A DNA stretch of 43,607 bases from Streptomyces viridochromogenes. GTDB taxonomy: Bacteria; Actinomycetota; Actinomycetes; Streptomycetales; Streptomycetaceae. The notes under the pieces are model-generated. The model was not told the DNA's origin. It saw only the letters and a program-made list of their open reading frames with translations, and searched no databases. Of this stretch, positions 8,580 to 16,749 are shown one piece after another. A program made the translations under genes and the position numbers. The DNA lies in assembly GCF_001270495.1 (NCBI RefSeq), contig NZ_LGUR01000249.1, positions 1 through 43,607 of the forward strand, read 5' to 3'. Numbering within the stretch: position 1 is the stretch's first letter; every line of letters begins with the position of its first letter.

Positions 8580-9443
8580 TCAGGGTTCGAGCCCGTCGAG
8601 GAGCCGGTCTCCGCCGAGGGGAACGGACAGTGCTCGTTCACCGAGGTCCGAGGGGACGTCGGGATGGGCGGGATTGATCCTGACGAGGCGGGCCCGAGGG
8701 GTCTGGCGCACCAAGTTCTCCGTGGGGTGGCGAATCACGCCGGGAGTATTGAATCCGGCCCCGATTTCCAGCACGAGCAAGGTGCTGTCTGTGGGCGCGT
8801 CGTCGAGCCACTGCACCAGCCGCCGACCCGCGGGCAGATGGGCGTCGTCGACGAACTCCGGACCGACACGGACGTTGGGAAAGATGTCGGCGCCGCAGCG
8901 GGGGCAGCACGGCAGGGCCGGGTCGGTCACCCGGCCGGTGTCGCGGTCGTACGAGGCGAGGATCGCGTCGAGGAACGGTCTGCTGGGCCAGGTGTCCCGC
9001 GAGCAGGGGACCGCGCACTGGAGGCGGCCGTAGTCGCCCTGGGGGGTGAAGATCCGGTCCGCCTCGAAGCCGTTGCGGGCAAAGAGGGCGTCGACGTTGG
9101 ACGTCATCACCCAGTGGTCGCGGTGGCCGACCAGCTCCCTCAGCTTGCGGTAGAGCGGGTTGGGTTCGGGGTCGTAGCGGATGTCGTCGATGTGGACGGC
9201 CCAGTAGCCCCACATCATGTCCGTCGGCAGAGGCACGCCGAGCAGGTAGCGCGAACGCAGGCCGAGCCGGTACAGAGCTGGGAACAGTTCCCTGAAGCGT
9301 TCGGTGTCGCCGTAGTCGTAGCCGGCTGCCGCGCTCAGGCCCGCGCCGGCCGCGATCAGGACCCGGTCGGCTTCCTCCAGCCAAGCGCGGATCGTCTCGC
9401 GTGGCGGTGCGGTCGAGACGGGAGCGTTGTTCGTGGTGCTCAC
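8580..9443 (-). CDS. Class M sirtuin (SirTM), protein ADP-ribosyltransferase type
   Basis: 287-residue Sir2-fold protein: NAD motif GAGLSAAAGYDY at 33-44, TSNVD at 114-118 and PQGDY at 134-138. The catalytic His of deacetylase sirtuins is replaced by Gln135 and the Asn of TSNVD is kept. A zinc ribbon is visible (Cys143, Cys147, Cys180, Cys183, then IFPNVRVGPEFVD). This is the pattern of SirTM enzymes, shown in other microbes to ADP-ribosylate a lipoylated GcvH-like protein, with reversal by a linked macrodomain. The GTG start overlaps the DsbA-like stop as GTGA (9443-9440), so translation is coupled. No GcvH-like or lipoate ligase gene is nearby, so the target here is unknown. Confidence 0.85.
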   Translation of the reverse strand: MSTTNNAPVSTAPPRETIRAWLEEADRVLIAAGAGLSAAAGYDYGDTERFRELFPALYRLGLRSRYLLGVPLPTDMMWGYWAVHIDDIRYDPEPNPLYRKLRELVGHRDHWVMTSNVDALFARNGFEADRIFTPQGDYGRLQCAVPCSRDTWPSRPFLDAILASYDRDTGRVTDPALPCCPRCGADIFPNVRVGPEFVDDAHLPAGRRLVQWLDDAPTDSTLLVLEIGAGFNTPGVIRHPTENLVRQTPRARLVRINPAHPDVPSDLGERALSVPLGGDRLLDGLEP

Positions 9444-10117
9444 AGCGCGCAGGTTCCTTCCAGTGCCACGGACCTCCGGTGCGTGTACTCGTCGAAGGCC
9501 GTGGTCAGTTCCTTGACACGGGTCAGCGGTCCGCCCAGCCGGTGGTGGTTTCCGCAAGCGGTGGTGAGCAGCAGGGCCGGGTAGCTCTCCACGCTCAGGC
9601 GGCGGACGGAACGCAGTCCGACCGTCGCTCGCGCGCGTGTGACGGGCGCGGCGTATGCGCACGCCACGGCAAGAGGGCTCAGGCCCAGCTCGACGGCGAG
9701 CACTCGGTAGGTCGCCGGGTCCGACAGGCTCAGGCCGTCGATGAACCAGGCGTGCTGCATCGCTTCGAGCGTCCGCAGGGTGTCCGCGCCCGGCTGCGCC
9801 AGCAGGGCCTCCAGCCCCGTGGCTGCGTCCGTGGAGTCCATCACCGTGCTGCCTTCAGCGACCGTCCGCCGGTGTCCAGCACCGAAGTGGGCGCCGGTCA
9901 GTTCCGCGACGCGGACGCTCTCGCGCACCAGGTGGGGATGGGCCGAGACAGGCAGCGCACGCGCTCCCGCATACAGCCCGGCCGGCAGGACGCGCAGGTC
10001 GACGCGGTCGGCATCGGCTTCGACGAAGGCCCGCAGGGTCGGGGCGAAGCCGTGACACCAAGCGCAGTAGACGTCGAAGACGTACGTCAGCCCGACCCTG
10101 CCTCCTGTCGTCGCCAC
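9440..10117 (-). CDS. DsbA-family (FrnE-like) thiol oxidoreductase
   Basis: 225 residues with a thioredoxin fold split by a helical insert. The active site CAWC lies near residue 19 after YVFDVY, a cis-Pro follows in VESYPALLL near 180, and the insert carries EAMQHAWFIDGLSLSD. There is no signal peptide, so it is a cytoplasmic DsbA/FrnE/HCCA-type protein rather than an exported folding factor. The GTG at 10117 has GGAAAGGACGG just upstream; the in-frame ATG at 10240 would run into the divergent AraC gene. It is first in the operon and coupled to the class M sirtuin. It may provide the thiol-redox input of that system (inference). Confidence 0.85.
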   Translation of the reverse strand: MATTGGRVGLTYVFDVYCAWCHGFAPTLRAFVEADADRVDLRVLPAGLYAGARALPVSAHPHLVRESVRVAELTGAHFGAGHRRTVAEGSTVMDSTDAATGLEALLAQPGADTLRTLEAMQHAWFIDGLSLSDPATYRVLAVELGLSPLAVACAYAAPVTRARATVGLRSVRRLSVESYPALLLTTACGNHHRLGGPLTRVKELTTAFDEYTHRRSVALEGTCAL

Positions 10118-10219
10118 GTGCCGTCCTTTCCGATTTCCGCCAGGAAGACGTTCCGTTTCCTCGGCGGCATGACCAACGTACGAAGAGAGTGCACGGAAAG
10201 CCGGATAAACTTCTGACTG

Positions 10220-11149
10220 ATGATGGCCAAAAAACGACACGACTCCGCGCGCGAGATCCCCGAGGTCGCGTTCGCCGCGCCGGCGGGCACTCCTGCCGGT
10301 GTGGAGGTCATGTCGCTGGCGGAGCTACGGCAGCGCGTCTGCGAGCAGACCCTCGCCCGGCCCCAGCGCCCCGATTTCCATCATCTGCTCGCGCTCACTG
10401 CGGGCAACCTCTGGCATGTGGTCGACTTCAACGGCTACGCCCTGCGGCCGGGCTCCTGGCTGTGGGTACGCCCTGGGCAGGTGCACCAGTGGGGCGACCT
10501 CACCCAGGCCGAGGGCACACTGATCCTCTTCCAGCAGGACATGCTGGACCCGGCCACGGCAACCGTCGCCCGGGTCGACGATCCCCACGTACCGGTCATC
10601 ATCACCCCCGTCGCCGACGATGCTGAGGCCGTGACCATGGCCTCGGAACACTTGAGCCACGAGTTTCGGTCGCTCGGACACCTGCCTCTCGACGTGCACA
10701 TCGCGGCCCTGCGTCACCTCCTCGCCGTCCTCCTGCTGCGACTGGCCCATCTCACCGTTCCGGTCGGCAGCCCCGCTCCGGAGCCGGACGAGACCTATTT
10801 GCGGTTCCGTGACGCGGTCGAACGGCACTTCACCTCCACCCGACGGGTGGAGGACTACGCCCGCATGCTCGGCTATTCGGGGCGTACCCTCGCCCGGGCG
10901 GCCCTGGCGGGCGCCGGGCTCAGCGCGAAGGAGTTCATCGACCGCCGGGTCGTGCTGGAGGCGAAGCGGCTGCTGGCACACGGAGACGAGACCGCTGCCC
11001 AGATCTCGGACCGCCTCGGCTTCGTCACACCCTCCCAGTTCAGCAAGTACTTCATGCAACGCACGGGCCGTTCCCCGATCGACTTCCGCAACGGGGTCAG
11101 GGGACGCGCCGAGGGCCCCGGGCCGTCGGAGGCCCTCGGCCAGGGGTAA
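10220..11149 (+). CDS. AraC-family transcriptional regulator
   Basis: 309 residues: an N-terminal cupin-type sensing domain (LRPGSWLWVRPGQVHQWG near 75-95) and a C-terminal double HTH (VEDYARMLGYSGRTLARA near 215, AAQISDRLGFVTPSQFSKYF near 262, then RTGRSPIDFRN). It is divergent from the DsbA-SirTM operon with only about 100 bases between, so it likely controls that operon and itself. ATG at 10220 or 10223 are both possible. The stop overlaps the next ATG by one base (TAATG at 11147-11151), coupling it to the SnoaL-like gene downstream. Confidence 0.88.
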   Translation: MMAKKRHDSAREIPEVAFAAPAGTPAGVEVMSLAELRQRVCEQTLARPQRPDFHHLLALTAGNLWHVVDFNGYALRPGSWLWVRPGQVHQWGDLTQAEGTLILFQQDMLDPATATVARVDDPHVPVIITPVADDAEAVTMASEHLSHEFRSLGHLPLDVHIAALRHLLAVLLLRLAHLTVPVGSPAPEPDETYLRFRDAVERHFTSTRRVEDYARMLGYSGRTLARAALAGAGLSAKEFIDRRVVLEAKRLLAHGDETAAQISDRLGFVTPSQFSKYFMQRTGRSPIDFRNGVRGRAEGPGPSEALGQG

Positions 11150-11650
11150 TGGCACCGGGTAGAGACGCCGCCGTCGCACTCGTGGCGGGCACGGTGATCG
11201 TTCCCTCCGCGTTGGCCGCGCACGAGCACGGCACGCCCGACGCGTTCGACGAGCCGGTGTCCGCCCAGGAACTGCGCAACCAGAAGGCAGCTGTGGCCCT
11301 GCTGGACCAGGCCTTCAACCAGCACCGGCCGGGTAAGGTCGCTGAGAAGTACATCAGCGCCGACACCTGTATCCAGCACAACCCGAACTTCGGCAACGGC
11401 CGCGACGCCTTCGTCACCGGTGTCACGGGCTACCTCCAGCAGTTCCCGGACGCCTCGCTGACTCTCAAGCGGACTGTCACCCAGGTCGACCTCGTGGTCG
11501 TGCAGGGCTTGGCGAAGACGTCGGCCGAGGACCGCGGCACGGGTGGAGGTGGACACCTTCCGCTTCGACCGGCACGGCAGGATCGTGGAGCACTGGGACG
11601 CCCTCCAGGCGGTCGCGGAGAAGAGCGCCAACGGCAACCCGCAGGTCTGA
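11149..11650 (+). pseudogene. Secreted SnoaL-like protein, frameshifted near its end
   Basis: The frame from ATG 11149 gives a probable signal peptide (AVALVAGTVIVPSALAAHEHG) and a SnoaL domain (LDQAFNQHRPGKVAEKYIS, then IQHNPNFGNGRDAFV). Near 11540, inside a run of G residues, the normal ending moves to another frame: VEVDTFRFDRHGRIVEHWDA and onward to a stop at 11648-11650. Read without the shift, the original frame continues to 11739 with low-quality sequence. One base change would restore a protein of about 166 residues, so this is either a recent pseudogene or a sequencing error. Confidence 0.75.
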
Positions 11651-11667
11651 CCCGCCAGGGCCACCAC

Positions 11668-11702
11668 AACGCCCGCACCTCCGTGGGGAAGGTGCGGGCG
11701 TT
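11668..11702. terminator. Bidirectional hairpin between convergent genes
   Basis: Perfect 13-base stem (AACGCCCGCACCT and its complement at 11690-11702) with a 9-base loop, midway between the SnoaL-like stop (11650) and the aldehyde dehydrogenase stop (11727). There is no long T run, which is common for Streptomyces terminators. Confidence 0.8.
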
Positions 11703-11726
11703 CTGCGCGGTGCCTGGGCGGACGGA

Positions 11727-13187
11727 TCAGAAGGGATAGTGGGCCTGCTGGGTCGCGATCGTCACCCAGCGGGTGCTGGAGAACGCCTCGATGCCCCACC
11801 GTCCACCGAACCGGCCGTAGCCGGAGGTCTTCACGCCGCCGAAGGGCGCGTGGGGCTCGTCAGCCACGGACTGGTCGTTGATGTGCACGATGCCCGTCCG
11901 GACCCGACGGGCGACGTTCAGCCCGTGGGTGGCGTTCTCGGTGATGATTCCGCAGGTCAGACCATGGTCGGTGTCGTTGGTGAGGGCCACGGCGGTGTCG
12001 TCGTCGCCGAACGTCTCGAGGACGCAGACCGGCCCGAAGGCCTCCGCGTGGTACAGGTCCGCCTCCTTGGGAACGCCGGTGAGCACGGTCGCCGCGTGCA
12101 CCGCGCCTTCCGGCCGCCCGCCGCCCGTGAGCACGGTGGCGCCCTTGGCGACCGCGTCCTCTACCAGAGCGGTGACGCGCTGTGCGGCGGAGGCGGTGAC
12201 CAGCGGGCCCACCACGGTGTGCGGGTGGGCCGGGTCCCCGGCCTGGAGGGAGGCCACCTTGGCGGTGAACTTCCGGGTGAACTCCTCGGCCAGCGACTCG
12301 TGTACGAGGATGCGGTCGCCGGACATGCAGATCTGCCCGGAGTTCATGAACACGCTGAAGGTGACGGCGTCGACGGCGTAGTCCACGTCCGCGTCGTGCA
12401 GGACGATCACCGCGTTCTTGCCGCCCAGTTCGAGCACGGCCGGCTTGAGGTGATTCGCCGCGTGGGTGCCGATGATTCGGCCGACCCCGGTGGAGCCCGT
12501 GAAGTTCACGGCACGCACCCGGGGATCGGCGATCAGCACCTCGGCGATCTCCGCCGCGTCCTCGCGGGCGTTGGTGACCACGTTGAGCACACCCTCGGGC
12601 AGTCCCGCCTCGCGCAGCACATCCGCGACGAGCAGTGCGCAGGCGATCGGCGCGTCCTCGCTGGCCTTGACGACGACCGTGTTGCCGGCAGCAAGCGGCG
12701 CCGCCACGGCCCGGACACCGAGGATGACAGGAGCGTTCCACGGCGCGAACGCCGCGACCACGCCCAGCGGTTCCCGCACGGCCAGGCCCAGCGCGCCTTC
12801 CTCCTGTGCGCTGAGCACCTCACCGCGCGGAGCGGTGATCACGGCGGCCGCCTCCCGCAGGATGTTCGCCGCCAGCGCCACGTTGAAGAATGCCCAGGGG
12901 CGGGTGCCGCCGGCCTCGTGGGACATGATCTCGGCCACCTGCTCGGCACGGGCGTCCAGCAGATCCGCCGCCTTGAGGAAGATCGCGCGGCGGGCGAAGG
13001 GCGAGACGGCGGCCCATTCGGCGAACGCCGCGTCGGCGGCGTCCACGGCCCGGGTCACATCCTCCGGCCCGGCTGCGGCGACGGTCGCGTAGACCTCGCC
13101 GGTGTAGGGGCTGATGTCCTCGGCGGTGCGGCCGGAGAGGGCGGGCACGTCCTTGCCGCCGATGAAAAGTTCACGGGTGAGAGACAT
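11727..13187 (-). CDS. NAD-dependent aldehyde dehydrogenase (aryl-aldehyde type)
   Basis: Complete ALDH of 486 residues: FAPWNAP near 150 (cofactor-site Trp-Asn), KASEDAP, FTGSTGVGRIIG, the general base Glu in LELGGKN, the catalytic Cys in NSGQICMSGDR, and the ending HINDQSVADEPHAPFGG and SGYGRFGG. The HINDQ...DEPHAPFGGVK tail is typical of the salicylaldehyde/vanillin/benzaldehyde dehydrogenase branch. It follows the alcohol dehydrogenase by 54 bases, so the pair would turn an alcohol into the aldehyde and then the acid. Two decayed C-terminal tails of related enzymes lie at 20391-20594 and 40417-40578. Confidence 0.9.
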   Translation of the reverse strand: MSLTRELFIGGKDVPALSGRTAEDISPYTGEVYATVAAAGPEDVTRAVDAADAAFAEWAAVSPFARRAIFLKAADLLDARAEQVAEIMSHEAGGTRPWAFFNVALAANILREAAAVITAPRGEVLSAQEEGALGLAVREPLGVVAAFAPWNAPVILGVRAVAAPLAAGNTVVVKASEDAPIACALLVADVLREAGLPEGVLNVVTNAREDAAEIAEVLIADPRVRAVNFTGSTGVGRIIGTHAANHLKPAVLELGGKNAVIVLHDADVDYAVDAVTFSVFMNSGQICMSGDRILVHESLAEEFTRKFTAKVASLQAGDPAHPHTVVGPLVTASAAQRVTALVEDAVAKGATVLTGGGRPEGAVHAATVLTGVPKEADLYHAEAFGPVCVLETFGDDDTAVALTNDTDHGLTCGIITENATHGLNVARRVRTGIVHINDQSVADEPHAPFGGVKTSGYGRFGGRWGIEAFSSTRWVTIATQQAHYPF

Positions 13188-13241
13188 GAAGGGGCTTCTT
13201 CCGGTACGGAGCAGTCGTGGCGGACCAGGGGGCGTGCGGTC

Positions 13242-14348
13242 TCAGGCGGGCATGCGGACGATCGGCTTGATGACGTCGCCGGCGTACGACGCCGCCAGCG
13301 CCTGCTCGATCCGGTCGAAGGCGAACCAGGAGACGAGGCGTTCCATGGGGAAGCGGCCCTGACGGTACAACTCGATGAGCGCGCCGATGAGTTGGGTACT
13401 GCGGCCGCCGCCGCCGAGGACGCCGACGATCCGCTTACCCCACAAGGTGGTGAGGTGGTCGAGGGTGAACTCGGCCCCCGCCGGGGCGCCGCCGATGAGC
13501 GCGCAGGTGCCGAGCATTCCCACGGAGTCCGCGGCCTGGCGGACGACGGAGATGATGCCGGTGCACTCCAGGGCGTTGTCGGCGGGCCCGCCGCAGATGT
13601 CGTGCACGGCGGCGACGGGGTCCGTGTCGGCGGCGTTCACGGTGTGTGTGGCGCCGAGTTCCGCCGCCAGTTCCAGCCGGGAGGTATGCCGGTCGACCGC
13701 GATGATCGTGGTCGAGCCGCTGTTGCGGGCCGCCATGACGGCGGCGAGCCCCACCGAGCCGGTGCCGTAGATCACGAGGCTGGAGCCGGTCTGCGGGCGC
13801 AGCGTGTTCAGCACGGCGCCCGCGCCGGTGGACAGTCCGCAGGCGAGGGGTCCGAGCAGGTCGAGCGGGACGTCGTGTGGGACCTTCACCAGGCTGTTGG
13901 CCCGGGTCAGGGAGTGCGTGGCGAACGACGACTGGCCGAAGAAGTGTCCGTGGAGGACGCCCCCGTCCGGGCGGCGGAGGGCCGAGGCCCCGGTCCCCGG
14001 CCGGACTCCGCTGACGAGGAGTTCGCCGAGCCGGGCGCAGTAACGGGGCTCGCCCGCCAGGCAGTTGCGGCACTCGCCGCACCAGGGCCAGCCGATGACG
14101 ACGTGGTCGCCCTCCCGCACCGACGTGACACCGGGACCCACCGCCGTCACGACACCGGCGCCTTCGTGGCCGAGCACCCCGGGGGCGGGGAAGGGAAGGT
14201 CACCGTGACGTGCCAGGCCGTCGGTGTGGCAGATGCCGGTGGCAGCGATCCGCACGACGACCTCGCCCGCTTCCGGGTCGTCCAGCTCGACGTCCTGAAG
14301 CTGGAACGGACCGTCCTGCTTCTCGAACACGGCGGCTTGTATACGCAT
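13242..14348 (-). CDS. Zinc-dependent aryl-alcohol dehydrogenase
   Basis: 368-residue medium-chain alcohol dehydrogenase. Catalytic zinc ligands Cys in TGICHTDG and Glu in GHEGAG; structural zinc Cys in CGECRNCLAGEPRYC near 90-104; Rossmann motif YGTGSVGLAAVMAA near 195; DRHTSRLELA after it suggests NAD preference. The insert GHFFGQSSFATHSL resembles benzyl/aryl-alcohol dehydrogenases. It is first in an operon with the aldehyde dehydrogenase and lies behind an operator-like palindrome and a plausible promoter. The regulator that sat upstream (IclR type) is decayed. Confidence 0.9.
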   Translation of the reverse strand: MRIQAAVFEKQDGPFQLQDVELDDPEAGEVVVRIAATGICHTDGLARHGDLPFPAPGVLGHEGAGVVTAVGPGVTSVREGDHVVIGWPWCGECRNCLAGEPRYCARLGELLVSGVRPGTGASALRRPDGGVLHGHFFGQSSFATHSLTRANSLVKVPHDVPLDLLGPLACGLSTGAGAVLNTLRPQTGSSLVIYGTGSVGLAAVMAARNSGSTTIIAVDRHTSRLELAAELGATHTVNAADTDPVAAVHDICGGPADNALECTGIISVVRQAADSVGMLGTCALIGGAPAGAEFTLDHLTTLWGKRIVGVLGGGGRSTQLIGALIELYRQGRFPMERLVSWFAFDRIEQALAASYAGDVIKPIVRMPA

Positions 14349-14368
14349 GGCGGCCTTCCGGACTCAGG

Positions 14369-14382
14369 GAACAGTGCTGTTC
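14369..14382. promoter_or_regulatory. Palindromic operator upstream of the alcohol dehydrogenase
   Basis: GAACAGTGCTGTTC is a 6-2-6 inverted repeat 21 bases before the start codon and downstream of the predicted promoter. The half-site GTGCTGTTC recurs at 14459-14467, upstream of the -35 box, giving a two-site layout like that of a repressor with looping or cooperative binding. The IclR relic just upstream is a natural candidate for the former binder. Confidence 0.5.
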
Positions 14383-14416
14383 GTCTGGTGAAGTAATGTC
14401 CACAGAATGTGACGTG

Positions 14417-14446
14417 AGTCTGCGCCCGACCGGAGCCCGCTGTCAA
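14417..14446 (-). promoter_or_regulatory. Candidate promoter of the alcohol/aldehyde dehydrogenase operon
   Basis: On the minus strand TTGACA (14446-14441) and CAGACT (14422-14417) are separated by 18 bases. The -35 matches consensus; the -10 is weaker. Transcription would start about 60 bases before the ATG at 14348, reading through the palindrome at 14369-14382. Confidence 0.45.
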
Positions 14447-14523
14447 TGAAATGAGGCCGTGCTGTTCCATATGCAGGGACTCATATTTCAATTATTCAAA
14501 CAACATGCCTGGATGGCTTCGGA

Positions 14524-14832
14524 TCAGGTCTGCGGACGATGACTGAGCCGGGCGGAGATCTCCGTCGTGGCGCGCCGCAAGCGGGCTTCGATGCGCGACA
14601 TGACGGATTCCACCGACGCGTTCCATACCGTGAGGTGCACCGTGACGTTGACCGCGGCCACCGCGGCGCCGGACCGGTCCCGCACCTACGCGGCCAGCGA
14701 CCGTAGCCCGGGCGTGAGTTCCTCGTCGTTGAGCGCGAACCTGGTACGCCGGATGCCGGTGACGAGGGCACGCCCCTCGGTCTCCAGGTACTTGTCCTCC
14801 AGGGAGATCGACCGGGTGGTGGTGTGTAGCAT
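14524..14832 (-). pseudogene. C-terminal relic of an IclR-family regulator
   Basis: From about 14832 the frame reads [11 protein letters not shown] and then [20 protein letters not shown], followed by an in-frame TAG at 14688-14686. The same frame resumes with VRDRSGAAVAAVNV and ends SARLSHRPQT at a TGA (14526-14524). FALNDEEL...GLRS...PVRDRSG...AVNV is the hallmark of the effector domain of PcaR/PobR-like IclR regulators of aromatic catabolism. The DNA-binding half is absent. Upstream, the frame runs without a stop into the IlvD relic, so the two were joined by a deletion. It lies directly upstream of the alcohol/aldehyde dehydrogenase operon. Confidence 0.7.
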
Positions 14833-15069
14833 GGCGCTCCTTCTCGAGCTGATGTGTCGCCGTTTGAGCACGGGTCCGGCCCTCGTGAGCTTCGCCCATG
14901 GCAGGCCGCGCGGCAGGGTCGGCCGACGCGGCGTTGTGGCTCGCTTCCTGTGGGACGTATTGGCGATGAACAGGCGTTGATCAACGCCGACATAGTTGTG
15001 CGTTTCCGCGGCGCCGGCGTGTACCGTCGGTTCCTCTGGCCCGGCGACGCTGTTCGAGCTCGGCGTCAG

Positions 15070-15686
15070 AAACGAGTTCGCAGTGAACATGCCGGAGCAG
15101 GAGCCACAAGTGGGGCAGGCCGCAACCTCGACTCGGGCAAGGTCCTCTTCGGATACGTCAGGATTGGCAGAGTCGCCCATCGCGGTCACCAGGCTCAGCC
15201 CAGTTCGGACGGTTCCGTCGACCAGGGTGGTCCGCCCGCCTTCCATCGGACCACCGGATGCGAACACCGTCGGGATGTTGAGGCGCAGTGCGGCCATCAA
15301 CATTCCCGGCGTGATCTTGTCACAGTTGGAGATGCACACGAGGCCGTCGGCGCAGTGCGCATTGACCATGTACTCCACCGAACCGGCGATCAGTTCCCTC
15401 GACGGCAGCGAATAGAGCATGCCTCCGTGGCCCATGGCGATTCCGTCGTCGACCGCAATGGTGTTGAACTCCCGCGCAATCGCGCCCGCCCGGTGCACTG
15501 CCTCGGATGCAATCCGCCCCACGGGTTGGAGGTGAGTGTGACCTGGCACGAACTCGGTGAAGCTGTTGGCGATCGCCACGATCGGTTTGCCGATGTCGCC
15601 ATCCGCGACCCCGAGGCCCGCAACAACGCTCGTGCGCCAGCCATGTTCCGGCCGTGGGTGATGGTTCGCGAGCGCAGTTCGGGCAC
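15070..15686 (-). pseudogene. N-terminal relic of an IlvD/Edd-family dehydratase
   Basis: Starts [21 protein letters not shown] at 15686, then a frameshift near 15605-15612. After it [38 protein letters not shown], the iron-sulfur Cys region [13 protein letters not shown] and [15 protein letters not shown] are all well preserved. The homology stops after MFTANSF, about 200 of the usual 560 or more residues, and the frame then passes through unrecognised sequence into the IclR tail. Dihydroxy-acid or sugar-acid dehydratase before decay; which of the two cannot be told. Confidence 0.85.
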
Positions 15687-15796
15687 TTCCTGCTCCTCAT
15701 CCGGGCGACTGAATCGACCGCAGGTGGTTTGGCCCGACCTTCATCGGCCTCCCCTGACTCTGCGGCACGGGTTGCCGGAGCAGAAGACTGCCGTGA

Positions 15797-15816
15797 TTCT
15801 AGTAGTGCGAGTAACA
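15797..15816. promoter_or_regulatory. Shared regulatory motif, copy 1 (upstream of the IlvD relic)
   Basis: TTCTAGTAGTGCGAGTAACA matches the element at 19781-19800 at 17 of 20 positions. It lies 111 bases before the IlvD start at 15686; the other copy lies 115 bases before the MFS start. Equal spacing suggests one regulator, perhaps the adjacent XRE protein, for both units. Confidence 0.45.
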
Positions 15817-15855
15817 GCCCGATGCGTGACGGAGGTTGACGCCTGGTGCCTGTCC

Positions 15856-16749
15856 CTATCGCTCCGAGTCTTCGTTCATGCGAGGCTCGTTCGATGCGGC
15901 CAGGTCGGCCAATTGGTGCAATCGGTCGAGGCTACCGCTGTCGGGATCCGGTACGTAGATGATCACGTGCAGGTCGGGATCGCCGGACATGGTCATCCGG
16001 TGCTGTTCCAGTTGCAGATCGCCGACTTCGGGGTGCCGGAACGTGCGTAGTCGCGAGGTGAAGCGGGTTACTTCGTGGGCTTTCCACCGCTCGCGGAACT
16101 CGGCGCTGGTGCGCCAAAGGCGGTCGATCAGGATTTCGATCGCCGGGGTATGAAGGTGTGCGCCGAGCTCTGCTCGAAACTCGGCGATAACCCGGCTGCT
16201 TGTGAACTCCCAGTCCACGACCAGCGACCGTATGTACGGGTCTGTGAAGGTGAGCCACAGAAGATTGCGACGCTCGACTGGCGTGGCTGGGGCTGGCGGA
16301 TAAAAGCGGCCGTAGGTCGAGTTCCAGCCGACGATGGTCCAGTCCGCCGACAACGCGTAGCTGGGGTAGACGCCCTGCGCGTCGAGCAGTCGCTGCACGC
16401 TCGGGGTCATCGTGATCGGCTGGGCCGAGCCAAAATCGGTGGCTGGGTAGCCGGCCAGGGACAGGACGAAGGCATGCTCGGCCTGGGCCAGACCGAGGGA
16501 ACGTGCGACGGCATCGAGGACCTGCCGCGACGGGGTGACATCGCGGCCCTGTTCCAGCCATGTGTACCAGGTGACGCTGATACCGGACATGGCCGCGACT
16601 TCTTCGCGGCGGAGCCCGGTCGTCCTGTTCCTGATCGGTGGCAGTCCCAGCGCGGTACGGGAGGTGTTCTCGCGCTGCTTGCGCAGGAAGGCGCCGAGAT
16701 CATGTTGCCGCTCGTCGCCAGCTTTCATGCTCGCGAGTCTACTCGTCAT
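15856..16749 (-). CDS. XRE-family regulator with MmyB-like ligand-binding domain
   Basis: About 297 residues. N-terminal HTH with the standard MmyB context: LGAFLRKQRENTSR, then TTGLRREEVAAMSGISVTWY (recognition region), LEQGRDVTPSRQVLDAVARS. C-terminal MmyB-type domain of about 180 residues, including LSADWTIVGWNSTYGRFYPP and EVGDLQLEQHRM. Some relatives bind fatty acids. The ATG at 16749 overlaps the esterase stop as ATGA, which decides the start; a GTG at 16761 is in frame but less likely. It is last in an operon after an MFS transporter and a carboxylesterase, and probably controls that operon. Confidence 0.88.
   Translation of the reverse strand: MTSRLASMKAGDERQHDLGAFLRKQRENTSRTALGLPPIRNRTTGLRREEVAAMSGISVTWYTWLEQGRDVTPSRQVLDAVARSLGLAQAEHAFVLSLAGYPATDFGSAQPITMTPSVQRLLDAQGVYPSYALSADWTIVGWNSTYGRFYPPAPATPVERRNLLWLTFTDPYIRSLVVDWEFTSSRVIAEFRAELGAHLHTPAIEILIDRLWRTSAEFRERWKAHEVTRFTSRLRTFRHPEVGDLQLEQHRMTMSGDPDLHVIIYVPDPDSGSLDRLHQLADLAASNEPRMNEDSER

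Noticed and set aside
11739..14396. Long plus-strand open frame (885 codons) opposite the alcohol and aldehyde dehydrogenase genes
   Set aside because: Complementary shadow of two clear dehydrogenases; composition and lack of motifs show it is not coding.
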